Shown: positions 7,181 through 14,565, numbered from the stretch's first letter. The stretch is 19,644 nucleotides of DNA from Parafilimonas sp. (GCA_025927795.1 JAICKT010000030.1:1-19644), one strand, 5' to 3'. Made by a program: numbers and translations. Notes: a model not told the origin generated them from the letters alone.

Positions 7181-7822
7181 ATGAACGAGATTAAAAATAA
7201 TAAGAATGCAACCCACTCCCCTTTAGGGGTTGGGGGTAAACAGGAGTTCACAATAACAGTTTACACAGAAAACCAGATTGGTTTGCTGAATCGTATTGCA
7301 ATTATTTTCACAAGAAGAAAGATAAATATTGATAGTTTAAACACTTCACCAACAGAAGTGGAAAGCGTGCATCGCTTTACAATTGTAATTAACGAAACGG
7401 AAGAAGTAGTACACAAGCTTTGCCGGCAAATTGAAAAACAGGTAGAAGTGTTAAAAGCATATTACAATACAAACGAAGAACTTGTTTGGCAGGAAATGGC
7501 TTTATATAAAGTGCCGACAGATGTAATTGCTGAAAAAGTAAAAGTTGAAAGATTGTTGCGTGAAAAAGGTGCACGTGTTGTTGTGATAAGAAAAGATTAC
7601 ACGGTGTTTGAAACAAGTGGTCATCGGGAAGAAATTGACACGCTTACAAAAACTTTGGAACCTTTTGGATTGATTGAATTTGTGCGCACAGCACGTATTG
7701 CAATCATCAAAGACAGCAAAGGGTTTCATGAAAAATTAAAAGAGTTTGAAGAATCGCAACCACCTGAAGAATTAGTGGAAAATGAGTTTTTAAATAAACA
7801 GGACGAAGTGTTTAGCATGTAA
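7181..7822 (+). CDS. ilvN: Acetolactate synthase, regulatory small subunit
   Basis: IlvN binds IlvB, raises its activity and carries the ACT domains that sense branched-chain amino acids, usually valine. The N-terminal ACT domain begins at residue 23 (FTITVYTENQIGLLNRI) and runs to about 95. The C-terminal domain spans about 100-190 with KVPTDVIAEKVKVERLLREK, and the tail ends NEFLNKQDEVFSM. At 213 residues it is longer than E. coli IlvH (163), partly because of about 20 extra N-terminal residues. Residues 12-19 (HSPLGVGG) are encoded by a palindromic repeat. The ATG at 7181 is the only in-frame ATG before the ACT domain, so translation must include the repeat unless a non-ATG codon is used. 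The start codon lies between inverted repeat arms, so repeat pairing could limit initiation. A VOC gene follows after 42 bases. Confidence 0.94.
   Translation: MNEIKNNKNATHSPLGVGGKQEFTITVYTENQIGLLNRIAIIFTRRKINIDSLNTSPTEVESVHRFTIVINETEEVVHKLCRQIEKQVEVLKAYYNTNEELVWQEMALYKVPTDVIAEKVKVERLLREKGARVVVIRKDYTVFETSGHREEIDTLTKTLEPFGLIEFVRTARIAIIKDSKGFHEKLKEFEESQPPEELVENEFLNKQDEVFSM
7216..7236 (+). repeat. Palindromic repeat, tail arm, inside ilvN
   Basis: The core CCCCTTTAGGGG plus TTGGGGG is read in frame as part of H12-S-P-L-G-V-G-G19 of IlvN, just ahead of the first ACT strand. It is nearly identical to 73-93 and 1523-1543, and in the same reading frame as the copy inside the ABC ATPase. Confidence 0.9.
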
Positions 7823-7864
7823 AGTTTCACTTGATGTGGGTGAATAAAAGATTATTGGCTTATT

Positions 7865-8230
7865 ATGACAGTTCAAAAAGTAATTCCGGTTTTAAGAATT
7901 TTTGATTACGACAAAGCAGTTGAATTTTATGTTGGCTGGCTTGGATTTAAAATTAATTGGGAACATCATTTTGAAGAAAACACACCTGTATATATGGAAG
8001 TTAAAAAAGATGAAATCATCTTTCATTTAAGCGAGCATCACGGCGATGGAACACCGGGCACACATGTGTTTATCTGGTGTGATGGTGTGAAAGATTATCA
8101 TACTGAACTTATCAATAAAAAATATAAATACAATAGGCCGGGCATTGAAGAAACTTTTTATAGCGCATTAGCTTTTACCGTAAATGACCCTTTCAACAAT
8201 AAAATTATATTCAGCGAAAAATTACCTTAA
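7865..8230 (+). CDS. VOC-superfamily (glyoxalase/bleomycin-resistance-like) protein
   Basis: A 121-residue protein with the two beta-alpha-beta-beta-beta halves of the vicinal oxygen chelate fold. The first half starts VIPVLRIFDYDKAVEFY, followed by LGFKINWEH. FHLSEHHGDGTPG lies around residues 52-64 and DPFNNKIIF near the end. This pattern matches the small Glyoxalase_7-type proteins (bleomycin-resistance-like) common in Bacteroidota. The substrate is unknown and the drug-resistance label should not be taken literally. It lies between ilvN and ilvC with short gaps (42 and 48 bases) and is probably co-transcribed with them. It is the second metal-dependent accessory protein inside the cluster, after the DinB protein. 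Confidence 0.85.
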   Translation: MTVQKVIPVLRIFDYDKAVEFYVGWLGFKINWEHHFEENTPVYMEVKKDEIIFHLSEHHGDGTPGTHVFIWCDGVKDYHTELINKKYKYNRPGIEETFYSALAFTVNDPFNNKIIFSEKLP

Positions 8231-8251
8231 CATAAAGAACAATAACATTTT

Positions 8252-8275
8252 CAAATCATCAAATTCACAAATTAA
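8252..8275 (+). repeat. Octanucleotide repeat (3 x CAAATNNN) before ilvC
   Basis: CAAATCAT, CAAATTCA and CAAATTAA follow each other directly and end three bases before the ilvC ATG. The repeat is short and AT-rich, so chance cannot be excluded. It resembles other short period-7/8 repeats in this window. Confidence 0.35.
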
Positions 8276-8278
8276 AAA

Positions 8279-9331
8279 ATGGCAAAACTAAATTTCGGCG
8301 GCGTGGAAGAAAACGTAGTAACACGCGAAGAGTTTCCACTCAGCAAAGCACAAGAGGTTTTAAAGAATGAAACTGTAGCAGTAATTGGTTATGGCGTGCA
8401 GGGACCTGGGCAGGCATTGAATCAACGTGATAATGGCATTAATGTAATTGTTGGTCAAAGAAAAAATTCTAAAACTTGGGACAAAGCTGTGAATGATGGA
8501 TTTGTTGAAGGAGAAACATTGTTTGAAATTGAAGAAGCATTAAAACGCGGAACTATTATTTGTTATTTGTTGAGTGATGCTGCGCAAATTCAATTGTGGC
8601 CAACTGTAAAAAAACATTTAACGGCAGGCAAAGCATTATATTTTTCTCATGGCTTTGGAATAACATTTAATGAACAAACGGGAATTATTCCGCCAAAAGA
8701 TGTGGATGTGTTTTTGGTTGCACCAAAAGGTTCCGGCACATCATTAAGAAGAATGTTTTTGCAAGGTCGCGGCTTAAATAGTTCTTATGCTATTTACCAG
8801 GATGCAACAGGCAAAGCAAAAGACCGGGTAATTGCATTGGGCATTGCAGTTGGCAGTGGCTATCTTTTTGAAACAGATTTTAGGAAAGAAGTTTATAGTG
8901 ATTTAACCGGTGAACGCGGCACATTAATGGGTGCAATACAAGGCATCTTTGCAGCACAATATCAAGTATTAAGAGATAAAGGTCATTCACCTTCGGAAGC
9001 ATTTAATGAAACAGTTGAAGAACTCACACAAAGTTTAATGCCACTCGTTGCAGAAAATGGAATGGATTGGATGTATGCGAATTGTTCAACAACTGCGCAA
9101 CGTGGTGCACTCGATTGGTGGAAACGTTTTCGCGATGCAACAGCGCCGGTGTTCAAAGAATTATATGAAAGTGTTGCTGCAGGAAAAGAAAGTCAGCGTT
9201 CAATTGATTCAAATTCTCAACCAGATTATCGCGAAAAATTAAATGAAGAATTAAGAGAATTGCGCGAAAGTGAAATGTGGCAGGCAGGTAAAGTAGTAAG
9301 AAGTTTAAGACCTGAAAATCAGAATATATAA
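8279..9331 (+). CDS. ilvC: Ketol-acid reductoisomerase (class I length, fungal-like sequence)
   Basis: IlvC isomerises and reduces acetolactate and acetohydroxybutyrate to the dihydroxy acids used by IlvD, with Mg2+ and NAD(P)H. The Rossmann glycine motif is V35-I-G-Y-G-V-Q-G42. The next loop, VGQRKNSKTW, has the Arg and Ser usual for NADPH preference. The two-metal site is complete: D208, E212, E244 and E248, with substrate-binding S270 (NCSTTAQRG). The 350-residue length, with one C-terminal knot domain, is class I. The sequence is unusual for a bacterium: APKGSGTSLRRMFLQGRG, GHSPSEAFNETVEE and the ending RSLRPENQ closely follow yeast Ilv5 as I remember it. A membrane protein gene follows after 9 bases. 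Confidence 0.96.
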   Translation: MAKLNFGGVEENVVTREEFPLSKAQEVLKNETVAVIGYGVQGPGQALNQRDNGINVIVGQRKNSKTWDKAVNDGFVEGETLFEIEEALKRGTIICYLLSDAAQIQLWPTVKKHLTAGKALYFSHGFGITFNEQTGIIPPKDVDVFLVAPKGSGTSLRRMFLQGRGLNSSYAIYQDATGKAKDRVIALGIAVGSGYLFETDFRKEVYSDLTGERGTLMGAIQGIFAAQYQVLRDKGHSPSEAFNETVEELTQSLMPLVAENGMDWMYANCSTTAQRGALDWWKRFRDATAPVFKELYESVAAGKESQRSIDSNSQPDYREKLNEELRELRESEMWQAGKVVRSLRPENQNI

Positions 9332-9340
9332 TCTTGTTTA

Positions 9341-9979
9341 ATGCAAGCAAAAAAGCCTGTAAAAGAAAAACATCCAACTGTTACAGTTGAACGAGGTTGG
9401 AAGGATTACATGGGTGAATGTTTATTAATTGTTTTCAGTGTGTTGCTGGCTTTAGGTCTTACAGAATATTTCAATGGTCTTCACGAAAAAAAACAGGCAT
9501 ACGAAATATTGCATCAATTAAAAGAAGAATTAATAGCAAACAAAAAAAATGCGGCAGTGCAATATGCATACCATTTGCAGGTGTTTAAGCGTATTGATTC
9601 CGCAAAAAACAACCCGGTATTTGCAAAACAATTTTTGGATAGTGGTAAGGTACATCTTGCCGTTCTTATGCCTGAAGGTGCATTGTATAAAGATTTGAAC
9701 GAAGTAGCATGGCAACAGGCAAAACAAAATGACGTTTTTAAATATCTTGATTTTTCTACCTATAGTTTGCTTACTGATATTTACAACAACCAGGAGCGCT
9801 ATTTAAATTTAGAGCCAAGTCTTGCAAATCTTCTCGTCAACTATCAATCAAGAGATGCGGCTAATATACAAACAACATTAACGCTGATTCACGATGTATT
9901 GTTTGCATGGATTGTTGAAAGAACACCGCGTCTTATAAATCAATATCAAAAAGCAATAAATATTTTAAGCAAATATTAA
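9341..9979 (+). CDS. Single-TM membrane protein of unknown function
   Basis: I do not recognise a named family with certainty. The 212-residue protein has a basic cytoplasmic N-terminus (about residues 1-20), one membrane segment (about 22-41, MGECLLIVFSVLLALGL) and a long, mostly helical C-terminal part with no cysteine. The topology, and the pattern of a helix followed by charged residues and LHQLKEELIANKKN, resembles small Bacteroidota membrane proteins of the DUF6090 type, but this is only a resemblance. It starts 9 bases after ilvC and ends one base before ilvA, so it is tightly placed in the operon and probably translated with both. A link to branched-chain metabolism, for instance anchoring or export, is speculation. 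Confidence 0.75.
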   Translation: MQAKKPVKEKHPTVTVERGWKDYMGECLLIVFSVLLALGLTEYFNGLHEKKQAYEILHQLKEELIANKKNAAVQYAYHLQVFKRIDSAKNNPVFAKQFLDSGKVHLAVLMPEGALYKDLNEVAWQQAKQNDVFKYLDFSTYSLLTDIYNNQERYLNLEPSLANLLVNYQSRDAANIQTTLTLIHDVLFAWIVERTPRLINQYQKAINILSKY

Positions 9980-9980
9980 T

Positions 9981-11276
9981 ATGAGCACAATAACCGGTAC
10001 AAAACACACATTTGATTTTACTGCCGCTGCACAACGTTTAAAAAATGTTGTAATAAAAACGCCTCTGCAATTAAATAATAATCTTTCGCGCAAATACAAA
10101 TGCAATGTGTATTTAAAACGTGAAGATTTGCAGGTGGTGCGTTCGTATAAAATTCGCGGCGCTTACAATTTAATGAAGAGTTTGCCGCAAGAACAATTAC
10201 AAAAAGGTGTTGTATGCGCAAGTGCAGGCAATCATGCGCAGGGTTTTGCATACAGTTGCAAAAAATTAAATGTGCACGGCGTTGTGTTTATGCCTGTCAT
10301 CACACCCAATCAAAAAATTAATCAAACAAAGATGTTTGGTGATGATAAAATTGAAATAAAACTGATTGGTGATAACTATGATGAATGTGCTGCCGCTGCA
10401 AAAGAATTTACAAAAGCAAACAACATGACTTTTGTGCCACCTTTTGATGATTGCCGCATAATTGAAGGACAAGCAACAGTAGGTGTTGAAATATTAGAAC
10501 AGTTTTCTCATCTCTCTTCTTCAAACAACGGAAGTGCTGCCGGAGGCGGCATTGATTACTTATTTCTTCCGGTGGGTGGTGGCGGGCTTGCATCGGGTGT
10601 TGGTTCTTATTTTAAAACCTATTCACCCAAAACAAAAGTTATTGCCGTTGAACCTGAAGGCGCACCATCTATGTTTGAAGCTTTCAAAGCAGACAAACCT
10701 GTTACACTTAAAACCATCGATACATTTGTTGACGGTGCTTCTGTTAAGCGCACCGGCGATTTAACTTTTTCAATTTGTAAAAATGTGCTGGATGATTTGC
10801 ATCTTGTACCGGAAGGAAAAGTTTGTTCAACTATTTTAAAACTATATACTGAAAATGCCATTGTTGCTGAGCCCGCAGGTGCATTAACGGTTAGTGCGCT
10901 GGAAGATTTTGCGGATGAAATAAAAGAAAAAAATGTTGTATGTATTGTGAGTGGCGGTAACAATGATATTGACCGTATGCAGGAAATAAAGGAACGCTCA
11001 TTACAATATGAAGGGTTAAAACATTATTTTCTTATTCGCTTTGCGCAACGTCCCGGAGCATTAAAAGAATTTGTAAATAATGTACTCGGACCAGATGATG
11101 ATATTACGCGCTTTGAATACATTCAAAAACATAATAAAGAAACAGGACCGGCATTAGTTGGAATTGAATTAAAAAGAAAAAAAGATTATGATGCGCTGCT
11201 GCATAATCTTAAAAAATCTCACATCAGCTATACAGAGTTGAAAAAAGATGATGATATGTTTGGATATGTTGTATAG
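9981..11276 (+). CDS. ilvA: Threonine ammonia-lyase (threonine dehydratase), biosynthetic
   Basis: IlvA deaminates threonine to 2-oxobutanoate with PLP, the committed step to isoleucine. The PLP-binding lysine is K57 in S55-Y-K-I-R-G-A-Y-N, and the glycine-rich phosphate loop is P197-V-G-G-G-G-L203. The C-terminal about 90 residues (HYFLIRFAQRPGALKEF to the end) form one ACT-like regulatory domain, as in the short TD1-type enzymes of about 420 residues, against the two in E. coli IlvA. Feedback control by isoleucine is likely. A Ser/Asn/Gly-rich stretch around residues 177-187 (LSSSNNGSAAGGG) lies just before the glycine loop strand and looks like a flexible insertion. It is the last gene of the cluster and a strong terminator follows 32 bases later. 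Confidence 0.95.
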   Translation: MSTITGTKHTFDFTAAAQRLKNVVIKTPLQLNNNLSRKYKCNVYLKREDLQVVRSYKIRGAYNLMKSLPQEQLQKGVVCASAGNHAQGFAYSCKKLNVHGVVFMPVITPNQKINQTKMFGDDKIEIKLIGDNYDECAAAAKEFTKANNMTFVPPFDDCRIIEGQATVGVEILEQFSHLSSSNNGSAAGGGIDYLFLPVGGGGLASGVGSYFKTYSPKTKVIAVEPEGAPSMFEAFKADKPVTLKTIDTFVDGASVKRTGDLTFSICKNVLDDLHLVPEGKVCSTILKLYTENAIVAEPAGALTVSALEDFADEIKEKNVVCIVSGGNNDIDRMQEIKERSLQYEGLKHYFLIRFAQRPGALKEFVNNVLGPDDDITRFEYIQKHNKETGPALVGIELKRKKDYDALLHNLKKSHISYTELKKDDDMFGYVV

Positions 11277-11308
11277 ATTCTTGTGCATTGAAGAAATTAT
11301 TTATGAAC

Positions 11309-11337
11309 AAACATCATCTGCTAAAGATGATGTTTTT
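11309..11337 (+). terminator. Rho-independent terminator after ilvA
   Basis: AAACATCATCT (11309-11319) and AGATGATGTTT (11325-11335) form a perfect 11-bp stem with a 5-base loop GCTAA. A T-run covers 11333-11337. It lies 32 bases past the ilvA stop and marks the end of the branched-chain operon. Confidence 0.85.
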
Positions 11338-11408
11338 AATTTGAGGCTACTGAAATGAAAACGCTTTAAATCATTTGTAGTTTACTGTATATAAAAACAA
11401 TAAACCCA

Positions 11409-11416
11409 TAAATTTG
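11409..11416 (+). promoter_or_regulatory. Bacteroidota-type -7 box before the FAD/Fe-S gene
   Basis: TAAATTTG is a perfect match to TAnnTTTG, the -7 element of Bacteroidota housekeeping promoters. It lies 28 bases before the ATG at 11445, downstream of the ilvA terminator. A TTTG occurs at 11374-11377 but is too far upstream for the usual -33 spacing; at the right distance only a weak ACTG (11384) is seen. Confidence 0.45.
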
Positions 11417-11444
11417 GCCGCTTTGGTATAAAGAAATTATTGCA

Positions 11445-14357
11445 ATGAATGAAAAGCTGCGGCAACTGGCACAAATTTTAGAGGGAGAATTTTATACTGA
11501 TGATGCAATGCGCATACTTTATGCAACGGATGCATCTGCATATCGCGAAATGCCGTTGGCTGTTGCTGTTCCAAAATCAATTGATGATATAAAAAAATTA
11601 ATTGCATTCGCGCATCAAAATAAAACTTCACTTATTCCAAGAACAGCAGGCACTTCACTTGCAGGACAAGTTGTTGGCAACGGAATTATTGTTGATGTCT
11701 CAAAATACTTTACAAAAATTCTTGAATTAAATCCGGATGAAAAATGGGTGCGTGTGCAACCCGGCGTTATTCGTGATGAGCTAAACATGTTTTTAAAACC
11801 GCATGGTTTTATGTTCGGTCCCGAAACATCAACTGCAAACCGCGCAATGATTGGCGGCATGGTAGGTAATAATTCCTGCGGTTCAAATTCTGTTGTGTAT
11901 CGCAGCACACGCGAACATCTGTTAGAAGTAAAAGCAATCTTAAGCGATGGCAACGAAACAGAATTTAAAGCATTAAATATTGATGAGTTTCATGCAAAGT
12001 GTGAAGGCGATTCGCTTGAATCAAATATTTATAAAAATATCCGCAGCTTATTAAGCAATTATGAAAATCAACAGGAGATAAAAAAACAATTTCCAAAGCA
12101 AACAGTTGAAAGAAGAAACACAGGTTATGCAGTTGATATTTTATTAAATACTGCGCCTTTTAATGTTGGTGCGCATGATTTTAATTTTTGTAAACTCATT
12201 GCCGGCTCTGAAGGAACACTTGCATTTATTATTGAAATAAAATTAAATGTTGTTCCGCTGCCGCCAAAAGAAACAGGTTTGTTGTGTGTGCATTTTAATA
12301 CGATTGATGAATCGTTGCGTGCAAATTTGATTGCGTTAAAATATCATCCAACAGCAAGCGAACTAATTGACCATTTTATTCTCGAATGCACGAAGGATAA
12401 TATCGAGCAAAGAAAGAATCGCTTTTTTGTACAGGGTGAGCCGGCAGCAATTCTCGTAATTGAATTTAAAAAAGATTCGCCTGAAGAAATTACCGCTATT
12501 GCAAAACAAGTGGAAGATGAAATGAAGGCTGCAGGTTTGGGTTATTATTTTCCGTTGTTGTTTGGTAACGATACAGTAAAAATATGGTCGCTGCGTAAAG
12601 CAGGCTTGGGATTGCTTGGAAATATTCCGGGAGATGATAAAGCTGTGCCGGTGATTGAAGACACCGCTGTTGATGTGTATGATTTGCCGGCTTACATTGC
12701 TGAGTTCAACCTCATTCTAAAAAAATACGGGTTGTATTCTGTGCATTATGCGCATGCAGGAAGCGGAGAAATTCATTTGCGACCTATCATCAATTTAAAA
12801 ACAAAAGAAGGCAACGCGTTATTCAGAAAGATTGCAGAAGAAATTGCAACGCTTGTAAAAAAATATAATGGTTCATTAAGCGGTGAACATGGTGATGGAA
12901 GATTACGTGGTGAGTTTATAAAGCAAATGATTGGTGAAAAAAATTATGAACTGCTAAAACAAATTAAGCAAGCGTGGGACCCGCAACATATTTTTAATCC
13001 GAATAAGATTGTTGATACGCCTTCAATGAATACGATGCTGCGTTATACACCGGGGCAGCAAACACCAAAGTTTAAAACTGTTTTTCGCTACTATAACCAG
13101 GATGTTTTGCAACACGCGGAACAATGTAACGGCACCGGCGATTGCAGGAAAACACATTTGAGTGGCGGTACAATGTGCCCTTCATTCATGGCAACACGCA
13201 ATGAAAAAGATACAACCCGAGCAAGAGCAAATGTGCTGCGCGAATTTTTAACACGTTCTGATAAACCCAACCGCTTTAATCATGAAGAGATTTATGAAGT
13301 AATGGATTTGTGTTTGAGTTGCAAAGGTTGTAAATCTGAATGCCCGAGCAATGTTGATATGGCTAAATTGAAAGCAGAATTTTTACAGCAGTACTATGAT
13401 GCGAATGGTGTGCCGTTCAGGGCAAAACTGATTGCCAACTTTACCAATTCTGCAAAGCTTGCAGCACTCATGCCGGGCATGTACAATTTTGTTGTGAAGA
13501 ATAAAGGCACGAGCAAGGTGATTAAAAAATTATCAGGCTTTGCGAAAGAGCGTTCAATGCCAACAGTGCATACAACAACGCTGAAAAAATGGTATAAGAA
13601 AAGGCAGAAGGCAGAGGGCAAAAGACAGAAGGTGGTTCATCTTTTTTGCGATGAGTTTACGAATTACAACGATACAGAAATTGGCATCAAAGCTGTTTTA
13701 TTGTTAGAGAAATTAGGTTATGAAGTAATTATTCCTGAACATGAAGAAAGCAGCAGAACATGGCTTTCAAAAGGCTTGCTTCGTGATGCAAAAAAAATCA
13801 TTAATAAAAATATTGTTGCTTTAAAAGATTTGGTTACTGAAGACAAACCTTTAATCGGTGTTGAACCTTCCGCTATTCTTACATTTCGTGATGAATATAT
13901 TGACCTTGCTGATGACGATTTATTTGATGCAGCAAAATCGCTTTCTCAAAACGTTTTTACAATCGAAGAATTTATTGCGAAAGAAATTGATAAAGGAAAT
14001 ATTACTGCATCTCAATTTAAAAACCATAAGCGAAATATTAAACTGCATGGTCATTGTCAGCAAAAAGCATTATCATCTGTTACTCCTACAGTAAAAATTT
14101 TATCATTACCTGAAAATTATTCTGTTGAAACAATTCCATCCGGTTGTTGCGGAATGGCTGGTTCTTTTGGCTATGAAAAAGAGCATTATGAAATTTCTAT
14201 GAAGATTGGTGAACTGGTTTTATTTCCTGCTGTTCGAAAACAATCAGAAGAAACAATTATTGCAGCGCCGGGCACCAGTTGCCGTCATCAGATAAAAGAC
14301 GGAACAGGAAAAATTGCAAAGCACCCTGTTGAAATTTTATATGAAGCATTGGTTTGA
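11445..14357 (+). CDS. FAD-linked oxidase fused to Fe-S/CCG domains (GlcD-GlcF-like)
   Basis: A 970-residue fusion expected to oxidise a 2-hydroxy acid such as D-lactate or glycolate and pass electrons through Fe-S clusters. The N-terminal FAD-binding (PCMH-type) domain, about residues 15-280, has IPRTAGTSLAGQVVGNG and a GGMVGNNSCGS loop. The FAD-oxidase C-terminal domain follows, with G480-E-H-G-D-G485. A first cysteine set is C561, C567 and C578. A classic CxxCxxCxxxCP runs C623, C626, C629 and C633. The C-terminal CCG-type half has C735, C871 and C901-C902 (SGCCGMAGSFGYE). Residues 720-729 (RQKAEGKRQK), in the linker before the CCG half, come from a heptanucleotide repeat. There is no signal peptide or membrane helix, so it is probably cytoplasmic or peripheral. 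It is monocistronic, between the ilv terminator and a structured non-coding region. The substrate cannot be fixed from sequence alone. Confidence 0.9.
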   Translation: MNEKLRQLAQILEGEFYTDDAMRILYATDASAYREMPLAVAVPKSIDDIKKLIAFAHQNKTSLIPRTAGTSLAGQVVGNGIIVDVSKYFTKILELNPDEKWVRVQPGVIRDELNMFLKPHGFMFGPETSTANRAMIGGMVGNNSCGSNSVVYRSTREHLLEVKAILSDGNETEFKALNIDEFHAKCEGDSLESNIYKNIRSLLSNYENQQEIKKQFPKQTVERRNTGYAVDILLNTAPFNVGAHDFNFCKLIAGSEGTLAFIIEIKLNVVPLPPKETGLLCVHFNTIDESLRANLIALKYHPTASELIDHFILECTKDNIEQRKNRFFVQGEPAAILVIEFKKDSPEEITAIAKQVEDEMKAAGLGYYFPLLFGNDTVKIWSLRKAGLGLLGNIPGDDKAVPVIEDTAVDVYDLPAYIAEFNLILKKYGLYSVHYAHAGSGEIHLRPIINLKTKEGNALFRKIAEEIATLVKKYNGSLSGEHGDGRLRGEFIKQMIGEKNYELLKQIKQAWDPQHIFNPNKIVDTPSMNTMLRYTPGQQTPKFKTVFRYYNQDVLQHAEQCNGTGDCRKTHLSGGTMCPSFMATRNEKDTTRARANVLREFLTRSDKPNRFNHEEIYEVMDLCLSCKGCKSECPSNVDMAKLKAEFLQQYYDANGVPFRAKLIANFTNSAKLAALMPGMYNFVVKNKGTSKVIKKLSGFAKERSMPTVHTTTLKKWYKKRQKAEGKRQKVVHLFCDEFTNYNDTEIGIKAVLLLEKLGYEVIIPEHEESSRTWLSKGLLRDAKKIINKNIVALKDLVTEDKPLIGVEPSAILTFRDEYIDLADDDLFDAAKSLSQNVFTIEEFIAKEIDKGNITASQFKNHKRNIKLHGHCQQKALSSVTPTVKILSLPENYSVETIPSGCCGMAGSFGYEKEHYEISMKIGELVLFPAVRKQSEETIIAAPGTSCRHQIKDGTGKIAKHPVEILYEALV
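13602..13632 (+). repeat. Heptanucleotide tandem repeat in a coding region (4 x 7 bp)
   Basis: AGGCAGA, AGGCAGA, GGGCAAA and AGACAGA follow each other, then AGG. They encode R720-Q-K-A-E-G-K-R-Q-K729 between the Fe-S domain and the CCG domain of the FAD/Fe-S enzyme. As with the repeat at 734-768, a one-unit change would shift the frame. Confidence 0.75.
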
Positions 14358-14393
14358 TGAAAAATTAATTATACAAATTAGGATAAGAATATC

Positions 14394-14544
14394 ACCGCTT
14401 CGCGGTTATCTTTTATAAATATGATTTCTATCTATAATTATGACAGTCCTTTGGGCTTAGATTAAACCACGGAGTGGTGAAACTTTTATAAACCACATGA
14501 GCGAATATCAAGTGAACCCTGAAAGGGTGATATTGATTAAACCA
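14394..14544 (+). repeat. Two-copy tandem repeat of paired 5-bp/3-nt hairpins (non-coding)
   Basis: Four hairpins share one geometry, a 5-bp stem and 3-base loop: H1 14394-14406 (ACCGC-TTC-GCGGT), H2 14445-14457 (AGTCC-TTT-GGGCT, one G-T pair), H3 14466-14478 (ACCAC-GGA-GTGGT) and H4 14516-14528 (ACCCT-GAA-AGGGT). H1-linker-H2 and H3-linker-H4 are two copies of a unit of about 72-75 bp. Linkers of 38 and 37 bases both contain CTTTTATAAA (14410, 14483), and GATTAAACCA follows H2 and H4 (14460, 14535). Stem differences between copies are compensatory. The array fills most of the gap between the FAD/Fe-S gene and the alkylation-repair gene. H1, followed by a T-rich stretch, could also help terminate the upstream transcript. 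Confidence 0.75.
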
Positions 14545-14565
14545 ATAAAATTAGCTTGACTTACT

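Noticed and set aside
11615..11953. A 112-codon minus-strand open frame opposite the FAD/Fe-S gene
   Set aside because: It lies opposite the conserved FAD-binding domain and has no family-like sequence.
14394..14544. Hairpin array as a CRISPR array
   Set aside because: Only two units are present, the repeated parts differ in sequence, the linkers are themselves partly conserved, and no cas gene is nearby.
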